This document shows, piece after piece, positions 59,206-64,000 of a stretch of DNA of 64,000 bases. The DNA comes from Lysinibacillus sphaericus OT4b.31 (lineage in GTDB: Bacteria > Bacillota > Bacilli > Bacillales_A > Planococcaceae). A program made the translations under genes and the position numbers. Numbering within the stretch: position 1 is the first letter of the stretch; every line of letters starts with the position of its first letter. The notes below the pieces were generated by a model, which worked only from the letters and a program-made list of their open reading frames with translations, did not search any database and was not told the origin of the DNA. Location of the stretch: positions 1-64,000 of the forward strand of contig NZ_KB933398.1 of the NCBI RefSeq assembly GCF_000392615.1. The letters are read 5' to 3'.

Positions 59206-60666
59206 TTGAATACATTAACAGTAATTGGCCTTGGGGCTGGTGATTTTGAGCAATTACAAATGGGTGTTTATAAAAAGTTGAAGTCTGCAAAACAATTATT
59301 TGTTCGTACTGTCGACCATCCAGTACTAGATGCGCTTTCAGCAGAAGGTTTGCACTTTGATAGCTTTGATGCGGTATATGAAAAGCATGGTACATTTCAG
59401 CCTGTATATGAGGAAATTGCAGAGAAACTTATCAAAGCAGCGACAATTGGAGACGTAATGTATGCTGTTCCTGGACATCCACTTGTAGCAGAGCAAACGG
59501 TACAGTTTCTAATTGCTGCAGCAGATGAGCATAAAGTAAATTTAGTCATTGAGGGCGGCCAAAGTTTTTTAGATCCTATTTTTGGTGCTTTAAAAATAGA
59601 TCCAATTGAGGGCTTTCAGTTACTTGATGGCACCAGTTTTTCCATGAATGATATCAACATGCGTCAGCATATTTTAATTGCACAAGTATATGATACATTC
59701 AGTGCATCTGAAGTGAAGCTTACATTGATGGAGAAGTATGATGACGAATTTCCCGTAACAGTTGTTACCGCAGCGGGTTCTTCGCAGGAGAAGTTAGTGA
59801 CTGTACCACTTTATGAGCTCGACCAAAGTGTTGAGGTGAATAATTTAACAACTGTCTATGTGCCACCTGTGAAATCGCAGGAGGACGCGTTGCGAGATTG
59901 GACAACCTTCCGTGATATTATCTCAACATTACGTGGACCAAATGGCTGTCCTTGGGATCAAAAACAAACACATGAATCCCTAAAAAAATATTTACTTGAA
60001 GAAGCTCATGAATATTTGGCTGCTGTGGATGCAGCCGATGACTTTGCGATGATTGAAGAGCTTGGTGATGTTTTATTACAAGTATTCTTACATGCACAAA
60101 TTGGAGAAGACCAGGGCTACTTCTCACTAGAGGACGTTTTGGCTTCGATAAGTGAAAAGATGATTCGTCGCCATCCACATGTCTTTGGCGATGTAACAGT
60201 AGAGGATGCAGATGGTGTTGTCGCAAATTGGGAGGCTATTAAAGCTGAAGAAAAAGGAATTAGTGAAAAGCCATTGTTGGATGAGGAATATCGTGCGTCA
60301 TCTGCCTTGCAAACGGCTTATAATTATCAAAAACGGGCAGCGAAGGTTGGCTTTGATTGGCCCGATGTGAACGGTGCTTGGGACAAGTTTGCTGAGGAAT
60401 GGCAGGAATTTCGCAATGAGGTGACGAATGGTTCTAATGCAACGCGTCTCGATGAGTTTGGGGATGTATTGTTTACCCTTGTTAACTTAGCACGTTTCTA
60501 TAAGCTATCACCGGAGGAAGCCATGCTACATGCTAATGAGAAGTTTGCAAGACGCTTTGGCTATGTAGAGGAAAAAGTGAAAGCAAGTGGTAAGCTATTT
60601 ACAGAATATACTTTAGAACAGTTAGACGCTTTTTGGGATGAAGCGAAGCAGTTAGAAAAGGAGTAA
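59206..60666 (+). CDS. yabN: YabN: tetrapyrrole methylase-like/MazG fusion
   Basis: A two-domain 486-residue protein. The N-terminal half (about 1-220) is a tetrapyrrole-methylase fold (TVIGLGAGD, YAVPGHPLVAEQTV) and the C-terminal half is a MazG nucleoside triphosphate pyrophosphohydrolase with GPNGCPWDQKQTHESLKKYLLEEAHE and EELGDVLLQV metal-binding Glu/Asp residues. MazG likely removes abnormal NTPs. I start at TTG 59206 after AGGTGG; GTG 59197 overlaps that site. Confidence 0.93.
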   Translation: MNTLTVIGLGAGDFEQLQMGVYKKLKSAKQLFVRTVDHPVLDALSAEGLHFDSFDAVYEKHGTFQPVYEEIAEKLIKAATIGDVMYAVPGHPLVAEQTVQFLIAAADEHKVNLVIEGGQSFLDPIFGALKIDPIEGFQLLDGTSFSMNDINMRQHILIAQVYDTFSASEVKLTLMEKYDDEFPVTVVTAAGSSQEKLVTVPLYELDQSVEVNNLTTVYVPPVKSQEDALRDWTTFRDIISTLRGPNGCPWDQKQTHESLKKYLLEEAHEYLAAVDAADDFAMIEELGDVLLQVFLHAQIGEDQGYFSLEDVLASISEKMIRRHPHVFGDVTVEDADGVVANWEAIKAEEKGISEKPLLDEEYRASSALQTAYNYQKRAAKVGFDWPDVNGAWDKFAEEWQEFRNEVTNGSNATRLDEFGDVLFTLVNLARFYKLSPEEAMLHANEKFARRFGYVEEKVKASGKLFTEYTLEQLDAFWDEAKQLEKE

Positions 60667-60670
60667 AAAA

Positions 60671-60961
60671 ATGCGATTAGATAAATTTTTGAAGGTTTCA
60701 CGATTAATTAAACGACGCACATTAGCAAAAGAAGTGGCCGATCAAGGTCGTATTACGATTAATAGTAAGGTAGCTAAAGCGAGTAGTAGCGTAAAAGCTG
60801 GTGACGAGTTAGCCATTCGCTTCGGACAAAAAATTGTAACTGCACGTGTGGAAGAATTACGTGATACGGTGAAAAAAGAAGATGCTGTAAAGATGTTTAC
60901 AATTTTAAAAGAGGAGCGACTTGACAAGGTTGAGCCTGAATTTATCGACGACGAGGATTGA
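60671..60961 (+). CDS. rqcP: RqcP (YabO), S4-domain quality-control factor
   Basis: RqcP works with RqcH in alanine tailing of nascent chains on split 50S subunits. The 96 residues form an S4 RNA-binding domain (about 1-60, MRLDKFLKVSRLIKRRTLAKEVADQGRI) with a short acidic tail. AAAGGAG precedes the ATG, 4 bp after yabN. Confidence 0.95.
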   Translation: MRLDKFLKVSRLIKRRTLAKEVADQGRITINSKVAKASSSVKAGDELAIRFGQKIVTARVEELRDTVKKEDAVKMFTILKEERLDKVEPEFIDDED

Positions 60962-61021
60962 TTTTTCTTAACTTTAGTCACTTTAAATCTCTCAATACCG
61001 AGGGCGGAATTTATTAAAAGT

Positions 61022-61054
61022 ATGGCAACTTTGATAAAGTTGTCATGCTTTTTA
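61022..61054 (+). terminator. Terminator after rqcP
   Basis: ATGGCAACTTT (61022-61032) pairs with AAAGTTGTCAT (61036-61046, one G-U) followed by GCTTTTT. A possible sigma-E -10 CATAAATT lies at 61064-61071 for the sporulation genes yabP-yabQ, with a weak -35 GTCATGCT (61042-61049). Confidence 0.65.
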
Positions 61055-61105
61055 GGTTGTCCGCATAAATTGAACAGAAGCTAGGACGACTAAAGGAGGA
61101 AAAAA

Positions 61106-61405
61106 ATGACGCTACATCAAGAAAGTAATCGTTACACAATTCCATCTGGTGAGCATATTTTAACGATTCGTAATCGTAAAAGAATGGACATGACTTCTGT
61201 AAAATCAATTGAACGCTTTGATCAGGAAGAGTTTTTCATCAAGACGTCCCAAGGGCATTTGTTAATCCGTGGAGAAGAACTGCATATTGTTCATTTAGAT
61301 GTAGACAAAGGATTATTAACACTTGAAGGAACTGTAAAGACCTTACAGTATGACGAGGAGGAAAGTGGCTTCTCGAAAGGTTTCCTTCATAAGTTATTTG
61401 GATGA
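61106..61405 (+). CDS. yabP: Sporulation protein YabP
   Basis: A 99-residue protein of the YabP/YqfC family, needed for spore formation in the mother cell. It opens TLHQESNRYTIPSGEHILTIRNRKRMDMTSVKSIERFDQEEF, with conserved IRGEELHIVHLDVDKGLLTLEG. AAAGGAGGA precedes the ATG. It overlaps yabQ by four bases. Confidence 0.94.
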   Translation: MTLHQESNRYTIPSGEHILTIRNRKRMDMTSVKSIERFDQEEFFIKTSQGHLLIRGEELHIVHLDVDKGLLTLEGTVKTLQYDEEESGFSKGFLHKLFG

Positions 61406-61893
61406 TTGTTAGTGAGCAATTTGTTCAACTATTAGTCATGGTTTTGAGCGGTATAGCAGTTGGTTTTATTATTGATAGCGTAAGGCTAATTGTTTTTTCA
61501 ACTCCAAAAAGGTCAAGCCTCCGAAAGTGGATGATGTTATTTGAGTTATTAACGTGGATTTTACTTGGGGGGCTGACATATTATTTATTATTTTGGCTAA
61601 AAGATGGCGCTTGGCGGGCTTATGACCCGCTAGCGCAAATAGCCGGTATTTTTTTGTATCAAACGTTTTTTCAAACTTTTTTACGTTTCATCGCAAGGAT
61701 TTTGGTGAATATAACATGGAGACCCTTTTGGTTCATTGTACGTTTAATAATCGCCTTTATTCGACAGATTTTTCAACTACTTGTTAATATTGGTGCATTT
61801 GCCGTAAGGCCTTTTGTCAAAATTTATTCGTATTTGTCCTACACTTTATTAAAAAAATTTCGATATATCAAGTATAATAAAAGACAACAATAA
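61402..61893 (+). CDS. yabQ: Sporulation membrane protein YabQ
   Basis: A 163-residue membrane protein required for the spore cortex in B. subtilis. It has hydrophobic segments at about 8-30, 42-66 and 80-140 with a basic C-terminus (LKKFRYIKYNKRQQ). The start codon overlaps the yabP stop (ATGA), so the two are coupled. Confidence 0.92.
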   Translation: MIVSEQFVQLLVMVLSGIAVGFIIDSVRLIVFSTPKRSSLRKWMMLFELLTWILLGGLTYYLLFWLKDGAWRAYDPLAQIAGIFLYQTFFQTFLRFIARILVNITWRPFWFIVRLIIAFIRQIFQLLVNIGAFAVRPFVKIYSYLSYTLLKKFRYIKYNKRQQ

Positions 61894-61909
61894 CTTCGGA
61901 GGTGCGGAC

Positions 61910-62320
61910 ATGGCTAAACGTCATTCATCAAATGATGAACAGCAAAACTATACGAAGCTTGATAATGACTATGTCCGTAACACGGATAAAGCTATCAATC
62001 GCAAAGCGCAATCACGGAAACGGAAAATGCGCCGTATTGTCTTTTTTGCGATTGTGCCAGTCGTCATTATTGCTTTTCTCTTAAATGTGCTATCGAATCA
62101 ATCCGAGACGTTAGAGATAAAAGAGAAGAAAAAGGTAGAAGTAAATCAGCATTTAACAGAACTAAAAGAAGAACAAGAGATATTAAATCTCAAAATTAAA
62201 CAATTAGAAGATGATGAATACATTGCAAAGATTTTACGCAAAGAATACTTCTTAACTAAGGAAGGCGAAATTAATTTCGTTATTCCGGAAGAGGAAGATA
62301 AAGATAAAAAAGACGACTGA
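61910..62320 (+). CDS. divIC: Cell division protein DivIC
   Basis: DivIC (FtsB-like) forms the septal complex with FtsL and DivIB. The 136-residue bitopic protein has a basic cytoplasmic N-terminus, one membrane helix (about 41-60, IVFFAIVPVVIIAFLLNVL), an extracellular coiled coil (about 70-100) and a charged tail. GGAGGTG precedes the ATG. Confidence 0.95.
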   Translation: MAKRHSSNDEQQNYTKLDNDYVRNTDKAINRKAQSRKRKMRRIVFFAIVPVVIIAFLLNVLSNQSETLEIKEKKKVEVNQHLTELKEEQEILNLKIKQLEDDEYIAKILRKEYFLTKEGEINFVIPEEEDKDKKDD

Positions 62321-62334
62321 AAAGCTATGTATTG

Positions 62335-62362
62335 TTGACACTCTTTTTTAGTCATATATAAT
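62335..62362 (+). promoter_or_regulatory. Strong promoter of yabR
   Basis: TTGACA (62335-62340) and TATAAT (62357-62362) are both perfect, with a 16-bp spacer. Confidence 0.85.
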
Positions 62363-62453
62363 GAAAAGAGAAACTTATTGCAGTAAAAAGTTTGATTACA
62401 TTGATTACATGGCTCAAAGAGTCGCTTAATTTTTAAGGAGGAGCATTTTTTTT

Positions 62454-62882
62454 ATGTCAATTGAAGTAGGCAGCAAGGTACAAGGTAAAGTAACAGGAAT
62501 CACAAATTTTGGAGCATTCGTTGAGCTGCCAGATGGCAAAACAGGCTTAGTACACATCAGTGAAGTTGCTGATAATTATGTAAAAGATATCAATGAGCAT
62601 CTAAAAGTTGGAGATGAAGTTGAAGTAAAAGTGATGAATGTTGAAGCGGATGGAAAGATTGGTCTTTCAATTCGTAAGGCAAAGCCTCAAGTTGAGAGAC
62701 CAGAACGTCCTCAACGTCCACGTCGTGACAATCGCTCTAACGATCGTAACGAACGCCACCAGCCAAAAGAAAACTTTGAGCAAAAAATGGCACGTTTCTT
62801 AAAAGACAGTGATGAGCGTCTAGCAACAATTAAACGTGCAACAGAGTCTAAACGCGGTGGTCGCGGTGCTAGAAGAGGGTAG
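62454..62882 (+). CDS. yabR: S1-domain RNA-binding protein YabR
   Basis: A 142-residue protein with one S1 domain (1 to about 73, GSKVQGKVTGITNFGAFVELPDGKTGLVHIS) and an Arg/Pro-rich disordered tail (RPERPQRPRRDNRSNDRNER...) ending GGRGARRG. It resembles general stress protein 13 and probably binds RNA or ribosomes. AAGGAGGAG precedes the ATG by a slightly long 9-10 bp. In B. subtilis it lies between divIC and spoIIE tRNAs. Confidence 0.93.
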   Translation: MSIEVGSKVQGKVTGITNFGAFVELPDGKTGLVHISEVADNYVKDINEHLKVGDEVEVKVMNVEADGKIGLSIRKAKPQVERPERPQRPRRDNRSNDRNERHQPKENFEQKMARFLKDSDERLATIKRATESKRGGRGARRG

Positions 62883-62926
62883 TTTGCTGACTGTTTTAAT
62901 CGTAGAAAAAGTGTGTTAAATAACGT

Positions 62927-62967
62927 GGGGATTGGTTTTTGTTAAGGACAAAGGCTGATCCCTTTTT
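62927..62967 (+). terminator. Probable terminator after yabR
   Basis: GGGAT (62928-62932) and ATCCC (62958-62962) with an inner TTTGT/ACAAA stem and five T. The stem is weak. Confidence 0.5.
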
Positions 62968-63066
62968 GTATTGATTGCGTCAAACAGTATGTGAATTTTT
63001 ATTGGGTACTTGAGAGCAGGACAATGATGTGAACATGGTAAAAAGAATTTATTTCAATCGCAATAA

Positions 63067-63112
63067 AAAAGCACGTAATTCAATTTTTTTATAAATTGAA
63101 GTTACGTGCTTG
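63067..63112. terminator. Bidirectional hairpin before the small membrane gene
   Basis: GCACGTAATTCAATTT (63071-63086) pairs with AAATTGAAGTTACGTGC (63093-63109, one bulge). Six A precede it, so it terminates well on the minus strand. Confidence 0.75.
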
Positions 63113-63144
63113 TAGTGCATAGGAAGCTACCACTATATGTTTTT

Positions 63145-63396
63145 CTATAGTGTAGATGTTGGTCCTTTTTTCTTTTTAGGTGCTGGCACAGTTGGCTGTT
63201 CGATGGAATCTTTAGCTAGTTTTTCAGTCGGATGGACTACCATTTTTACTAGTAGAAACACGCCATATATGCTAATAATTAGTCCAGTGAATAATAATAA
63301 TAGTTGTATGACAAATGGCAATTTAATGAGGATCGATATGAGAATAATCATCGAGCCACTGCCGCAAATTAGAGCGGCTTTAGTTAATGAACTCAA
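63145..63396 (-). CDS. Small two-TM membrane protein, unknown function
   Basis: An 83-residue protein I do not recognise. It has two hydrophobic segments (about 6-24 and 28-51) and a soluble basic tail with VPAPKKKKGP. The start is TTG 63396 with GGAGGT about 9 bp upstream, and a good terminator lies downstream. An ORF of 97 codons on the other strand over the same bases has no comparable ribosome site. A real gene is likely but the function is unknown. Confidence 0.6.
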   Translation of the reverse strand: MSSLTKAALICGSGSMIILISILIKLPFVIQLLLLFTGLIISIYGVFLLVKMVVHPTEKLAKDSIEQPTVPAPKKKKGPTSTL

Positions 63397-63564
63397 AGAA
63401 AGTAAACCTCCAATAACAAGTACATTTTAATCTAAGTATGCCACAATTTTTGCAAGGTGACATAACAAAAGAACGAACTATCCTCATGCAGCCATTTGTA
63501 TTTGTCGAAACATCTTAGTTGATGGTTGTACTAAGTTTATGACATTGCACTGAATTTTTCATAG

Positions 63565-63600
63565 AAAAAGCGTCTCAGAAGCAATTCTGAGACGCTTTTT
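63565..63600. terminator. Terminator of the tRNA-Gly unit
   Basis: Perfect 16-bp arms AAAAAGCGTCTCAGAA (63565-63580) and its complement (63585-63600) around GCAA. The A- and T-runs allow either direction; on the minus strand it ends the tRNA transcript. Confidence 0.9.
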
Positions 63601-63607
63601 TGCACGA

Positions 63608-63641
63608 TGACCCCTACGGGATTCGAACCCGTGTTACCGCC
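63608..63641 (-). pseudogene. 3' fragment of a tRNA-Glu gene
   Basis: On the minus strand the sequence from GGCGGTAACACGGG to GTAGGGGTCA equals the 3' strand of the anticodon stem, the variable loop, T-arm (ACGGGTTCGAATCCCGT) and acceptor of Bacillaceae tRNA-Glu. The 5' half, including D-arm and anticodon, is missing. The next bases are TCG, so no CCA is encoded. It cannot make a functional tRNA. Confidence 0.8.
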
Positions 63642-63651
63642 AATATTCTGA

Positions 63652-63726
63652 TGGAGCGGAAGACGAGGTTCGAACTCGCGACCCCCACCTTGGCAAGGTG
63701 GTGTTCTACCACTGAACTACTTCCGC
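63652..63726 (-). tRNA. tRNA-Gly (anticodon GCC)
   Basis: The reverse complement begins GCGGAAGTAGTTCAGTGG and has the anticodon loop TTGCCAA and T-arm GCGAGTTCGAACCTCGT. Acceptor GCGGAAG pairs with CTTCCGC, discriminator U, and CCA is encoded. A complete cloverleaf forms. Confidence 0.96.
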
Positions 63727-63752
63727 ATATCCCTTTTTAAAGGACAAATTAA

Positions 63753-63781
63753 ATAATACAAGCGATCATAACAAGTGTCAA
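63753..63781 (-). promoter_or_regulatory. tRNA-Gly promoter
   Basis: On the minus strand TTGACA (complement of 63776-63781) and TATTAT (complement of 63753-63758) are 17 bp apart, ending 27 bp before the tRNA. Confidence 0.85.
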
Positions 63782-64000
63782 GTATCTTTATAAAAAAAGT
63801 TAAAAAAATCCGCGATAAATGAAAACATATAGAACGAGTGAACAACTTCTGTGTTAGCTGCCGCCGTTAAGAGTAAATAATATTACTGTCATTTGTACAC
63901 TTTGACTATCTTTATCTTAATCATTTTGTAGGAATTTGTTCTTGTCTAGTAATTATCATGTAGATTTTCAACTCTCACAGTAAAGAAAACTACTGAGGGT
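63782..64000. other. AT-rich right edge with no gene seen
   Basis: I see no ORF, RNA or hairpin of note. In B. subtilis spoIIE would follow; its start may lie just beyond the window. Confidence 0.4.

Noticed and set aside
63137..63430. 97-codon plus-strand ORF opposite the small membrane gene
   Set aside because: The minus-strand frame has a ribosome site, a plausible two-helix membrane protein and a terminator; the plus frame has none of these.

Overview
This 64-kb window is low-GC Firmicute chromosome. Its gene order is the origin-proximal block known from Bacillus subtilis (guaB-dacA, pdxST, serS, tadA, scr-dnaX-yaaK-recR-yaaL-bofA, yaaO-tmk-darA-yaaR-holB-ricT-yabA-trmN6-yazA-rsmI, abrB, metG-tatD-yabE-rnmV-ksgA, veg-ssp, ispE-purR-ridA-spoVG-glmU-prs-ctc-pth-fin-mfd-spoVT-yabM-yabN-rqcP-yabP-yabQ-divIC-yabR). 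The spore genes (bofA, spoVG, spoVT, fin, an alpha/beta SASP, yabP, yabQ) show a spore former. Protein divergence from B. subtilis and the intergenic repeat types suggest a Lysinibacillus or close relative; this is inference from memory, not a database result.

Layout. 1-9.9 kb: guaB, dacA, an asparagine synthase, a MocR-type regulator (PdxR) divergent from pdxST, and serS behind a T-box leader. 9.9-25 kb: the most rearranged and accessory part. tadA is on the minus strand, followed by a zinc unit (ArsR/CzrA sensor plus CDF exporter) and a copper unit (csoR-copZ-copA) with clear operators, dgk-dck, a LOG-family protein, a soluble PAS chemoreceptor, an MFS exporter, an RraA-family protein, and a dicarboxylate/glutamate symporter downstream of a GlnK/GlnL-type two-component system. 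25-29.4 kb: tRNA-Ser, SRP RNA, the dnaX-bofA replication/recombination cluster, then what looks like the remnant of an rRNA operon: tandem rrn-type promoters and leader fused straight to the 3' part of a 5S gene. 29.7-63 kb: nearly unbroken conserved synteny covering DNA replication, RNA modification, translation, 5S maturation, cell wall, sporulation and division. The end holds a small membrane protein, tRNA-Gly and a tRNA-Glu 3' fragment.

Most genes are in short plus-strand operons bounded by good hairpin terminators. I see recognisable sigma-A promoters (veg, scr, metG, abrB, yabR, czrA), a sigma-H promoter (spoVG) and a sigma-G promoter (spoVT). There are no insertion sequences, prophages or CRISPR arrays. 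I did not find a wholly new multi-gene system. The observations most worth checking are the rRNA operon remnant, the self-regulated Zn/Cu island with a CsoR site inside the operon, the direct repeats in front of the symporter, two very long perfect palindromes, a dispersed short repeat family, and the broken tRNA-Glu.
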